DNA of 23,563 nt from Bacillota bacterium. Its GTDB lineage: Bacteria; Bacillota; Bacilli; Paenibacillales; Paenibacillaceae. Shown piece after piece: positions 1 to 6,836 of this stretch. The translations under genes and the position numbers were made by a program. The stretch covers positions 1 to 23,563 of the forward strand of contig JAEWPC010000034.1 in the NCBI GenBank assembly GCA_023460795.1, read 5' to 3'. Position 1 is the first letter of the stretch. Each line of letters begins with the position of its first letter. The notes beneath the pieces were generated by a model. That model was not told where the DNA came from and made no database searches. It worked only from the letters and a program-made list of their open reading frames with translations.

Positions 1-22
1 CTCCCGGCCCTTCGCATGCTTC

Positions 23-826
23 CTAGGCGTTCAGCACAAACTTATCCAGTACGTGCTTGATCCCGTCGTCATTATTGCTCAAAGTCACGTAATCGGCAAT
101 CTCTTTGAGGGCAGGCACGGCATTCGCCATCGCGACGCCGAGACCCGCCGCTTCGACCATCTCATGATCGTTCATGGCGTCTCCGATGGCGATCGTCTCT
201 TCCATCGGGATGCCGTAATGCGCGGCTAAGAAGCGAAGGGCATGTCCTTTCGTTCCTTCCAGGTGCATGAACTCCAAGTAATTCGGCTTCGACTTCGTCA
301 CGTAAACCTCGTTGCCGAACAGGGAGCGGACTTCCGGCAGCAACGCATCCAGCCGGGAAGGCTCGTCGATGACGAGCATCTTCGTTTGTTTCGGGTGACC
401 GATAATCTTGCTGAAATCGGATTCGATCGTATAAGGGATTTTGGATTGCGCGGCGTAGCCGAGCAGCTTGTCGTTCTCTTCGGGCGCATACAGCTTATCG
501 TCGATGTAGGTTTGCAGATGCAAACCGTTCGCGATGCAGTATTCGTATAGACGGGCGGCGACGTTAACGGGCACGGAGCGCTCGTAAAGCACCTCTTCGT
601 CTAGCAAATTCTTCACGAGCGAGCCTTGGTACGTAATGATCGGCACGTTCAGTCCGACCTGGCGGGCGATTCTCTGCGCGGAATCGAACATGCGTCCCGT
701 CGCGATCGTGAGGTGCACCCCTTTCGCAATGGCGTCGGCCATCGCTTGTCTCGTCGGCTCGGATACTGTCAAATCGTCGGTCAGCAGCGTATCGTCAAGA
801 TCCATGGCAATAAGGCGGTAAGGCAT
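23..826 (-). CDS. Cof-type HAD-superfamily phosphatase
   Basis: Predicted cytoplasmic Mg-dependent phosphatase of the Cof subfamily, which usually acts on sugar phosphates, FMN or other small phosphorylated metabolites; the substrate cannot be read from sequence. The 267 residues match the family length. Visible motifs are the nucleophile motif MDLDDT (D9, D11), the TGR motif at 43-45, the KGHAL motif with K193, and the GDAMND metal motif at 215-220. The type IIB cap lies between about 85 and 190. The start is ATG, preceded on the minus strand by AAAAGGAG about nine bases upstream. It is transcribed away from bglA, so the two share the upstream intergenic region. The stop is 22 bases from the window edge, so any operon partner downstream is not visible. 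Family assignment is firm; specific function is unknown. Confidence 0.93.
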   Translation of the reverse strand: MPYRLIAMDLDDTLLTDDLTVSEPTRQAMADAIAKGVHLTIATGRMFDSAQRIARQVGLNVPIITYQGSLVKNLLDEEVLYERSVPVNVAARLYEYCIANGLHLQTYIDDKLYAPEENDKLLGYAAQSKIPYTIESDFSKIIGHPKQTKMLVIDEPSRLDALLPEVRSLFGNEVYVTKSKPNYLEFMHLEGTKGHALRFLAAHYGIPMEETIAIGDAMNDHEMVEAAGLGVAMANAVPALKEIADYVTLSNNDDGIKHVLDKFVLNA

Positions 827-877
827 CGGGTTGTTTCTCCTTTTCCTACGGGCTTCTAGTAAGCGGTAATTGCGTTC

Positions 878-906
878 ATTGTATCTTATCTAGACGGCGA
901 CGGAAA
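878..906 (-). promoter_or_regulatory. Possible sigma-A promoter of the HAD gene
   Basis: Read on the minus strand there is a good -10 box TACAAT (878-883) with a poor -35 box TTTCCG (901-906) at 17 bases spacing. The position, about 50 bases before the start codon, fits. The weak -35 makes this tentative. Confidence 0.35.
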
Positions 907-987
907 GTTAACGTGGCAAAATAAGATATAAAGTAGCCAATATCGAGAAGAAGGAATATACGGGCGAATCTTGAATTAGATATAGAT

Positions 988-1003
988 TAGAAATCGTTTT
1001 CTA
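988..1003. promoter_or_regulatory. LacI/CcpA-type operator (cre-like) before bglA
   Basis: The sequence TAGAAATCGTTTTCTA is an imperfect palindrome (arms TAGAAA and TTTCTA) ending 37 bases before the bglA start. Its central GAAATCGTTTTC fits the interior of the Gram-positive cre consensus TGWNANCGNTNWCA; only the outer T and A differ. This suggests catabolite repression by CcpA or control by a dedicated LacI-family sugar repressor. No convincing -35/-10 pair was found for bglA, although a TATGAT overlaps the right edge of the operator. Confidence 0.6.
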
Positions 1004-1040
1004 TGATCAGGTATTCGTACACACACATGGAGGGATTCAT

Positions 1041-2387
1041 TTGGCTCGCTTGGATTTTCCGAAAGATTTCGTCTGGGGAACGGCAACGGCTTCCTATCAG
1101 ATCGAAGGCGCCTATAACGAAGACGGCCGCGGCATGTCGATCTGGGATACGTTCTCGCGCGTCCCCGGTGCGGTAGTGAACGGAGACAACGGCGACGTTG
1201 CCTGCGACAGCTACCACCGTTACGAAGAAGACATCGCGTTGCTGAAGAAGCTGGGCGTTAAAGCCTACCGCTTCTCGATCGCATGGCCGCGTATTTTCCC
1301 GCAAGGAACCGGCGAAGTGAACGAGAAGGGCTTGGATTATTATAGACGAGTCGTAGACGCGCTGATCGCTGCGGGCATCGAGCCTTGCGCGACGCTGTAC
1401 CACTGGGATCTGCCGCAGGCGCTGCAAGACAAGGGCGGCTGGGCGAACCGCGAGACGATCGATGCGTTCATCAAATACGCGGAAGTGATCTTCAAAGCGT
1501 TCGACGGCAAAATCAAGCAGTATATCACGTTCAACGAGACGTGGTGCGTATCGTTCCTGTCCAACACGATCGGCGCTCACGCGCCCGGCAACAAGGACCT
1601 GCAGCTCGGCATCACCGTTGCCCATCACTGCATGGTCGCCCACGGCGAAGCCGTTAAATTGTTCCGCAAGCTCGGCGTAGCCGGCGAGATCGGCACGACG
1701 CACAACCTGTACTGGTTCGAGGGCTACACGACCAAGCAAGAAGACCAAGACGCGGCATGGCGCTTGCGCGCTTGGAACAACGAATGGTTCATGGAGCCGA
1801 CATTCAAAGGGACGTATCCTACAAAGCTCGTCGAATGGTTCGAAGCCAAAGGCGGCGTCGTACCGATTCTTCCGGGCGATATGGAGACGATCTCTCAGCC
1901 GATCGACTTTATCGGCGTGAACTTCTACAGCGGCGGTTACGGCCGTTATAAGAAAGATCACGAACTGTTCGATTGCGAAGAAGTGCAAGTCGGCTTCGAC
2001 CGCACGTTCATGGATTGGAACGTGTATCCCGAGGCGCTGTACAACGTGCTGTCTTGGGTGCACAAGGAATACGGCGACACGCCAATCTACATCACGGAGA
2101 ACGGCGCATGCTACGATGACGTGTTGACGGCCGATAACAAAGTTCATGACGAGCTTCGCACGGCGTATTTCCGCAAGCACTTCATCCAATGCCACCGTTT
2201 GATCGAGTCCGGCGTACCGCTTAAAGGCTACTTCGCTTGGTCCTTGCTCGACAACTTCGAGTGGGCGGAAGGCTACAACAAACGTTTCGGCATCGTATAC
2301 ACGAACTACGAGACGCTCGAGCGCCATCCGAAGGACAGTTACTACTTCATCCAAGACGTGATCAAGAATAACGGATTCGACGTTTAG
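1041..2387 (+). CDS. bglA: GH1 beta-glucosidase
   Basis: Family 1 glycoside hydrolase, a retaining cytoplasmic beta-glucosidase that cleaves cellobiose and other beta-glucosides to glucose. The 448 residues form a single TIM-barrel domain with no signal peptide. The N-terminal GH1 signature (DFVWGTATASYQIEGA) is at about 9-24. The acid/base is E166 in TFNETW and the nucleophile is E353 in YITENG; the C-terminal WSLLDNFEWAEGY aglycone-site motif is intact. The residue after the acid/base is threonine where nearly all family members have proline (NEP). The start is TTG at 1041, supported by GGAGGG at 1029-1034; no in-frame ATG fits. It is monocistronic, with a cre-like operator upstream and a strong terminator downstream. 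The lack of phosphate-binding loop signals and the resemblance to Paenibacillus BglA favour a glucosidase over a 6-phospho-glucosidase. Confidence 0.95.
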   Translation: MARLDFPKDFVWGTATASYQIEGAYNEDGRGMSIWDTFSRVPGAVVNGDNGDVACDSYHRYEEDIALLKKLGVKAYRFSIAWPRIFPQGTGEVNEKGLDYYRRVVDALIAAGIEPCATLYHWDLPQALQDKGGWANRETIDAFIKYAEVIFKAFDGKIKQYITFNETWCVSFLSNTIGAHAPGNKDLQLGITVAHHCMVAHGEAVKLFRKLGVAGEIGTTHNLYWFEGYTTKQEDQDAAWRLRAWNNEWFMEPTFKGTYPTKLVEWFEAKGGVVPILPGDMETISQPIDFIGVNFYSGGYGRYKKDHELFDCEEVQVGFDRTFMDWNVYPEALYNVLSWVHKEYGDTPIYITENGACYDDVLTADNKVHDELRTAYFRKHFIQCHRLIESGVPLKGYFAWSLLDNFEWAEGYNKRFGIVYTNYETLERHPKDSYYFIQDVIKNNGFDV

Positions 2388-2405
2388 ATTCTGTCGCGTT
2401 CTCAC

Positions 2406-2433
2406 AAAAAACCGACCCGAGGGTCGGTTTTTT
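2406..2433 (+). terminator. Rho-independent terminator of bglA
   Basis: Perfect hairpin CCGACCC-GA-GGGTCGG, flanked by six A on the left and six T on the right, 18 bases after the bglA stop. The A/T flanks extend the stem and make it usable in both directions. Confidence 0.93.
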
Positions 2434-2557
2434 GTCATTTCGTGACGTACGGCCAATTAATTATGCGCGCGGTGCCTATCGACAAAATTCTTCGTTACCG
2501 ACTGCTATACTATCCCTGCCGGCCGGAATCATCCGATGATGAAGGGGAGTGGCCTTG

Positions 2558-2956
2558 ATGAACAAAGCGTTGCGAAAACAGATTGGATTGTGGTTGACCG
2601 CGGTGGCGATGCTGTTTGCCTTCTCGACGACGGCGTTCGCCGCGAGCGAGACGGAATCGAACAACTCCATAGCGACGGCCAACGCCTACAATTACGGTGA
2701 AGGAGCGGGCGGATTCGTCAACGACAGCGATACGGTCGACTATTGGAGGATCAATAACGTGCCGTCCGGAACGCATGTACTGAACGGGTATTCCGGCATG
2801 TCGATGACCGTGCTCAGCGCGGGAGGCAGCGTAATCGCAACGAAACCGGTCGGCGTATCCAGCATCTCGTTCAGCACGAGCACCAGCTGGATCTATGTAG
2901 TAGTCAATTACACTTGGGGGAGCGGCATCTATTATTACGGTTATAGCGTGAGTTGA
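2558..2956 (+). CDS. Small secreted PPC-domain-like protein
   Basis: A 132-residue protein with a Sec signal peptide: KALRKQ basic N-region, a hydrophobic core (IGLWLTAVAMLFAFSTTA), and an AFA-A cleavage site near residues 28-29. The mature part opens with ETESNNSIATANAY and has an SDTVDYWRI segment, the pattern of bacterial pre-peptidase C-terminal (PPC) domains: acidic-Asn-Asn, then Asp-x-Asp-x-Tyr. The rest is rich in Ser, Gly, Thr and Tyr, as expected for an exported beta-sandwich. PPC domains normally hang on secreted peptidases; here the domain stands alone. I chose ATG 2558 because AAGGGGAG (2542-2549) sits eight bases ahead; an in-frame GTG at 2549 overlaps that site. It lies between two terminators, so is transcribed alone. 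Function unknown; a beta-sandwich binding role is inference. Confidence 0.8.
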   Translation: MNKALRKQIGLWLTAVAMLFAFSTTAFAASETESNNSIATANAYNYGEGAGGFVNDSDTVDYWRINNVPSGTHVLNGYSGMSMTVLSAGGSVIATKPVGVSSISFSTSTSWIYVVVNYTWGSGIYYYGYSVS

Positions 2957-2974
2957 AACCTTGTACGGCCGGCG

Positions 2975-3001
2975 AAAAACGGGCATTCATGCCCGTTTTT
3001 T
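2975..3001 (+). terminator. Terminator after the PPC-like gene
   Basis: Perfect 12-bp inverted repeat AAAAACGGGCAT-TC-ATGCCCGTTTTT with six T at the end, 19 bases after the stop codon. The A/T-symmetric arms suggest it can act in both directions. Confidence 0.93.
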
Positions 3002-3103
3002 ATTTGCAGCGATTAACGGCCGGATTGTTTTGCCACGGATAGACGAACCCTAACGGACGCATACTGCGAACGCGGTTAAATCTATAAGCAAAGAAGGATA
3101 CGA

Positions 3104-3247
3104 ATGCCCTACACTTGCGAATATTGCGAGCAGGATTGCGAATCGGCACACTCCGTGACCGTATATGACCAAGAAGGCCGAGAAGAACGTTACCAGACGC
3201 TCTGCGAGCCCTGTTACGAAGATTGGCTGCTTTCGTTGAGAGGATAG
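3104..3247 (+). CDS. 47-residue zinc-ribbon protein
   Basis: A short open frame beginning MPYTCEYCEQDCES and ending with a TAG at 3245-3247. It has two CxxC knuckles, C5/C8 and C34/C37, about 25 residues apart, a classic small zinc ribbon; a further cysteine, C12, is extra. The body is acidic, and the knuckle-Tyr-Glu-Asp-Trp end (CEPCYEDW) resembles tiny zinc-ribbon proteins of Paenibacillus. AGAAGGA at 3092-3098 gives a ribosome site five bases before ATG. Its stop is 10 bases from the stop of the convergent lipoprotein gene, with no clear terminator between them. No function is known; zinc binding is inferred from cysteine spacing. It would be missed by length cut-offs. Confidence 0.72.
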   Translation: MPYTCEYCEQDCESAHSVTVYDQEGREERYQTLCEPCYEDWLLSLRG

Positions 3248-3257
3248 GGTATATACC

Positions 3258-4592
3258 TTATTCATGCTTGAGGAATAACAGTTCCTCTCCCTTTGACTGT
3301 ATGGCCGCAATCGTCTCCTCCACCGTCGCTTCGTCGTTCGCGGCTTTCGTGATTTCCTCATTGACCAGATCGGCGATCCGCGCACGGATGGAATAGGAAA
3401 GAGGATTAACGGATGTAATCGCGGGTTTGAGCTTGTAGAATGTCCCGTAGTCCGGATCTTGCCGCCAGTCAACCGCTTGCCGATAAACGGACAATCCGTC
3501 GTCTAGAGAGGCGTAAACCTTGGCCGTCTTCTCCGACATCAGGTAGGCGATGATTTCCCAAGCTTCATCCGCGTGCGCGGACTTGTTCGGTATACCGAGC
3601 AGCGCGTCGACCTGAACGAAGCCGCCTTTGCCCGGATTTCCGGCCTGTACCGGACCGGGCACCAATCCCCATTCGAACGAGGGCTCCTGTTGCCGATAAC
3701 GGGACAGTACCTCGTTGCCGGCAATGGTCATGGCCGCTTTGCCTTGACCGAATAGATCGCCGCGCAGCATATCCTCCCGGGTGACGAAGCCGTCCTGCAG
3801 ATCGTTGTCGCCGGAAAGAGGAAATGTCCCGTTTCGATAAGCTGCGACGATATCGGCGACAACCTTCTTCCATCCGTCGCTATCGAAGAGGAGTCGGCCG
3901 GACGAGTCGTCGTAAAATCGCAAGCCTTCGGTTTGCGCGATCAGGCTTATCCAGTCGAACGGCTCCCGAATGCCCGTGAGTTGCAATCCCGCCGTTCCGT
4001 CTACGTTATCGTTATGGCTCGCAAACCGGCCGGCAAGCCTCAAGATTTCGTCCCAACTCATTTCCCGGTCGGGCACAGGGACGCCATAACGTTGAAACAT
4101 GGATAGATTATAAAAGATCGCGGATGCTCTGAACGTCGGACTTAGGCCGAACAACTTGCCGCTTTGGTTATCGCGCGCGATATCAAGCATGCTTGCGCTC
4201 AGCGGAGTTAAATCGAAACGACGGGCTTGGGCAACTTGCTCCAGATCGCTAAGCAGACCTTGATCGGCGGCGGATCGATACAGCTGCGGATTCAGGATAA
4301 CGAGATCCGGGCTCGCTTCCTCCAGCGTCTTTTTCAGCGCTTGATCCGAACCGTCCTGATAGAAAACAGAATCGTATAGCGGGACGATGTCGAATCGCGT
4401 ATTCGGATATACGTTCCGCAGAAAATCAAGATATTGGCTATCGAACGTTCGTTGATCGCAGCAAGCGATCTTGAGCGACTCCGGAGCTTCCTTCATCTTC
4501 TTCCCGATGCTGCATCCGCTTGCCAGTAGAAGCGCTATGGACAGCAAGCCGCACCACGCTCGGATGGTATGGTTGCGCGTGCGTACCGTCAT
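3258..4592 (-). CDS. Solute-binding lipoprotein (family 1 SBP)
   Basis: A 444-residue extracellular solute-binding protein of the family 1 (MalE-like, sugar) type, anchored as a lipoprotein. The signal peptide has a hydrophobic core at about 12-25 and the lipobox LASGC with C27 as the lipidated cysteine. Mature features include an early beta-strand (LKIACCDQRTF), the mid-domain FYNLSMFQRYGVPVPDREMSWDE-type hinge segment (given here in part), and the GKAAMTIAGNEVLSRY segment typical of sugar-binding SBPs. Its ATG shares a base with the stop of the gene ahead (TGATG), so translation is probably coupled. No permease or ATPase gene is next to it, so it may deliver ligand to, or work with, the membrane-bound SBP rather than feed a transporter. 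It is the last gene of the sigma-factor unit. Family is sure; the sensory role is inference. Confidence 0.9.
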   Translation of the reverse strand: MTVRTRNHTIRAWCGLLSIALLLASGCSIGKKMKEAPESLKIACCDQRTFDSQYLDFLRNVYPNTRFDIVPLYDSVFYQDGSDQALKKTLEEASPDLVILNPQLYRSAADQGLLSDLEQVAQARRFDLTPLSASMLDIARDNQSGKLFGLSPTFRASAIFYNLSMFQRYGVPVPDREMSWDEILRLAGRFASHNDNVDGTAGLQLTGIREPFDWISLIAQTEGLRFYDDSSGRLLFDSDGWKKVVADIVAAYRNGTFPLSGDNDLQDGFVTREDMLRGDLFGQGKAAMTIAGNEVLSRYRQQEPSFEWGLVPGPVQAGNPGKGGFVQVDALLGIPNKSAHADEAWEIIAYLMSEKTAKVYASLDDGLSVYRQAVDWRQDPDYGTFYKLKPAITSVNPLSYSIRARIADLVNEEITKAANDEATVEETIAAIQSKGEELLFLKHE

Positions 4593-6106
4593 CAGGGCTG
4601 AACTCCGTTCCCGCGGCTTGAATCAATGGCTCGCGTAGCGTCTTCTTGCAATTGAGCGAGTGTGTCTTCCACGGTCGATCGACCGGAGAGTATGGCTTCA
4701 ACGGCTTCGTTCCATTTGGTGTTCAAGGCTGCGTTCATTTCGTTAACGCCTGGCAGTTGAAGTCGTTCGGACTGTTCGAATATCGAAACGGCGTCTAGTT
4801 TGGCGGCATAGAAGCGATCCGCCGGATCGTTCAAGATTTTCACGGCATTCGGCCGACTAGCGTGAAGCGCGAAGATGCCGGAGGCGTATTCTCGTTCAGC
4901 GCGCTCTTTGCTTACGATATATTCTATTAATTTCATCGCCTGGTCCTTGTTAGGGGATTTGGCGTTGATCGCATAGATCAGCCCTCCCGAATACGAACTG
5001 GTTACGCCCGGCGCGGCAGCGCTGCTGCTGACGGGCAATGCGTCCCACTCCCCCATGAACAGCCCCTGGTCGGCGGCCGTCGATAGATCCTTCCATGAAT
5101 AATAGGCTTTAAACGACATGGCGGCTCGGTTATTCAGGAACGGATCGACTTCAATAATCGACTGTTCTGTCCAGCCGTTGTTGTTGTCTGCCGCCGGGCC
5201 GAGCTCATTGTTGATCCAGCCTCCCTTAATGCCTTCGGTAACTTGATTCCATACCTGATTCCATGCATCGCTATCGATCTGCGGCAAGCCTCTAGAATCA
5301 ACGAGAGACAGCCCTTTGGAGCGCCCGACAGTACTAATGGCGCCGTATGGCGCAGATCGCCAGCCGAAGGAAAGGCCATATACCGGCTTCCCTTCCGCAC
5401 TCGCCCCGGCGAACCGTTCGGCAAGACGGAATATATCATCCCAAGTGTCGCCTTGCTTGGGCAGCGGTATATTATAGTTCCGAAACAATGTCTTATTGTA
5501 GTAAAGAAGACCCATGCTGAACTGATCGACCAGCGCATAGAGCTTTCCGCCGCCCGCTTCGTGCATGAGCTCGACCATAGGTTGATACATCTCGTCCAAG
5601 TCGATATGATTGCGCTTCAGCATTTCGTCCAAAGGAACGATCGACCCGTCCTTGGCAAGGTCGTCGATGTAGGTTAACGGGATTTGCAGGACGTCTACGC
5701 CCGACTCGTCCATCCATTTTTTATAAGATGCTAAATCCTTCGTTTGAGAATAATCGTTGGTCGCGACCTTAAGTTCCATGTTCGGGTGAGAAATCAAGTA
5801 AGGCTGTCCGATCTGACCCATGAAGCTTTGGCTATCCCAGTATTCGACGACCAGTTGTCCTTCCGTTTCGTCAATCGTCGGTTCCGTCGCCAATTGCTGA
5901 GGCTGCATGCCGCGATGAACGGTCCATACGACCGCGGCGGCCAATAGAATCGATGCCGCGGCGATCGCCATTCGCGTTGAGCGTGTACTGGTCGATTTAT
6001 CCAATCGAATCCTCTCCTTGATCTTGTTCATCGATTCGACCGAGAATCCGCCGCTGCCCAGCGGGAGCTGTTCGAGCTGCTTCTCCCAGCGATCGTCGTT
6101 GCGCAT
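4592..6106 (-). CDS. Membrane-anchored SBP, probable anti-sigma sensor
   Basis: A 504-residue protein with an unusual layout. Residues 1-45 are cytoplasmic, short and basic toward the membrane, with a W-x3-L...F-x4-M-x2-I pattern like the sigma-binding helices of short anti-sigma factors. Residues 46-63 form one transmembrane helix (MAIAAASILLAAAVVW) with no lipobox, N-terminus inside by the positive-inside rule. Residues about 85-500 are a complete family 1 solute-binding fold (VVEYWDSQSF start; a GLLYYNKTLFRNYNIPLP segment; NNRAAMSFKAYYSW). It starts one base after the sigma-factor stop and has GGGGGAG six bases before ATG. Gene order sigma then membrane protein is the standard order for ECF sigma/anti-sigma pairs, so I infer a sensor anti-sigma factor whose ectodomain binds a solute. 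There is no zinc anti-sigma motif (HxxxCxxC). Alternative: an anchored SBP merely co-expressed. Confidence 0.82.
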   Translation of the reverse strand: MRNDDRWEKQLEQLPLGSGGFSVESMNKIKERIRLDKSTSTRSTRMAIAAASILLAAAVVWTVHRGMQPQQLATEPTIDETEGQLVVEYWDSQSFMGQIGQPYLISHPNMELKVATNDYSQTKDLASYKKWMDESGVDVLQIPLTYIDDLAKDGSIVPLDEMLKRNHIDLDEMYQPMVELMHEAGGGKLYALVDQFSMGLLYYNKTLFRNYNIPLPKQGDTWDDIFRLAERFAGASAEGKPVYGLSFGWRSAPYGAISTVGRSKGLSLVDSRGLPQIDSDAWNQVWNQVTEGIKGGWINNELGPAADNNNGWTEQSIIEVDPFLNNRAAMSFKAYYSWKDLSTAADQGLFMGEWDALPVSSSAAAPGVTSSYSGGLIYAINAKSPNKDQAMKLIEYIVSKERAEREYASGIFALHASRPNAVKILNDPADRFYAAKLDAVSIFEQSERLQLPGVNEMNAALNTKWNEAVEAILSGRSTVEDTLAQLQEDATRAIDSSRGNGVQP

Positions 6107-6107
6107 G

Positions 6108-6665
6108 TCAATCTCCCCCTTCCGATACGACCGGCTTGCCGAAGGTTCGGTTCATGATCGCCCGCGCACGGAAGAGCCGCGACTTGACCGTCCCCTCGCT
6201 AAGCTGCATCAACTCCGAAATTTCCTTAAGAGTAAGCTGATGATGGGCATAGAGCAGCAACGTTTCACGGAGTTTGCGGGGCAATTCGAGTACGGCGTTC
6301 CATACATCCAATTGCCGCTGCGCTCCGAACCACTCATTTTCGGCCGACGGCCGCAGGAGTCCTTGATCGAAGTCTCCGGACAGGAACTGAACTCTCCGAA
6401 ACCAGGCAGACTTGAAGTAGTCTCGCGCCGTATTGCGCGTAATCGTCAGCAGCCATGTCTTCATCGAGCGGTCGCCTCGAAAGGAATAGATATTCTGAAA
6501 GGCTTTGATAAACGCGTCCTGCGCGATATCTTCGGCAAGCTCCCTGCGGCGCGTCAGGAAAAACGCATAGTTCCACACGTCCTTGCCATAGGTAATCATC
6601 AATTCGTCAAGCAGGGCATTCCGGTCGAGACCGTCGTTCATTTGCTTTACATAGTCGTAATCCAC
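6108..6665 (-). CDS. ECF-type sigma-70 factor
   Basis: A 185-residue extracytoplasmic-function sigma factor. Region 2 lies at about 20-87, with EDIAQDAFIKAF for core binding and SFRGDRSMKTWLLTITRN for -10 recognition; region 4 lies at about 118-172, with the helix-turn-helix LTLKEISELMQLSEGTVKSRL (cited in part) reading the -35 element. Regions 1 and 3 are absent, as in all ECF factors. The start is GTG at 6665 with AAGGAGG eight bases upstream; the frame has no better ATG. A sequence 23-48 bases upstream (GGAAC-N16-CGTC) fits an ECF promoter, so the gene is probably autoregulated. It heads a three-gene unit with the membrane SBP (gap of one base) and the SBP lipoprotein, which points to regulation by an extracellular solute. 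Confidence 0.95.
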   Translation of the reverse strand: MDYDYVKQMNDGLDRNALLDELMITYGKDVWNYAFFLTRRRELAEDIAQDAFIKAFQNIYSFRGDRSMKTWLLTITRNTARDYFKSAWFRRVQFLSGDFDQGLLRPSAENEWFGAQRQLDVWNAVLELPRKLRETLLLYAHHQLTLKEISELMQLSEGTVKSRLFRARAIMNRTFGKPVVSEGGD

Positions 6666-6687
6666 TCGGATGACCTCCTTAGCAATA

Positions 6688-6713
6688 GGACGATTCGGAG
6701 CGCGAAAAGTTCC
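6688..6713 (-). promoter_or_regulatory. ECF-type autoregulatory promoter
   Basis: On the minus strand GGAAC (6709-6713) is followed by TTTT and, after exactly 16 bases, CGTC (6689-6692). This matches the general ECF pattern (GGAAC/TGAAAC with a T-rich stretch, N16, CGTC). The predicted transcript start lies just before the AAGGAGG of the sigma gene. No TTGACA-type promoter is evident on this strand. Confidence 0.72.
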
Positions 6714-6770
6714 CTTTTTGTTACAAACGATCCAATTATGCTTCGTAGGTTCTCGAATAGCGGGAGATCT

Positions 6771-6800
6771 TTGTCATCCGGAGCCGTTATCCGTTACAAT
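6771..6800 (+). promoter_or_regulatory. Sigma-A promoter of the radical SAM gene
   Basis: TTGTCA (6771-6776), an 18-base spacer and TACAAT (6795-6800), with the predicted start about 30 bases ahead of the gene. The ECF promoter for the divergent sigma gene lies about 60 bases away, so the two are not overlapping. Confidence 0.7.
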
Positions 6801-6836
6801 AGTAGGGATGTCTGAACTTAGAAAGAGGATCATGCC

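Noticed and set aside
987..2456. 489-codon minus-strand frame opposite bglA
   Set aside because: It mirrors a strongly supported GH1 gene, crosses its terminator, and has low-complexity Val/Arg composition typical of an antisense frame in GC-rich DNA.
3258..6106. A normal ABC sugar importer
   Set aside because: Two solute-binding proteins but no permease or ATPase in either direction for several kilobases, and a sigma factor in the same unit.
6018..6815. 265-codon plus-strand frame opposite the sigma gene
   Set aside because: It runs through the sigma factor, its start region and promoter; no family resemblance.
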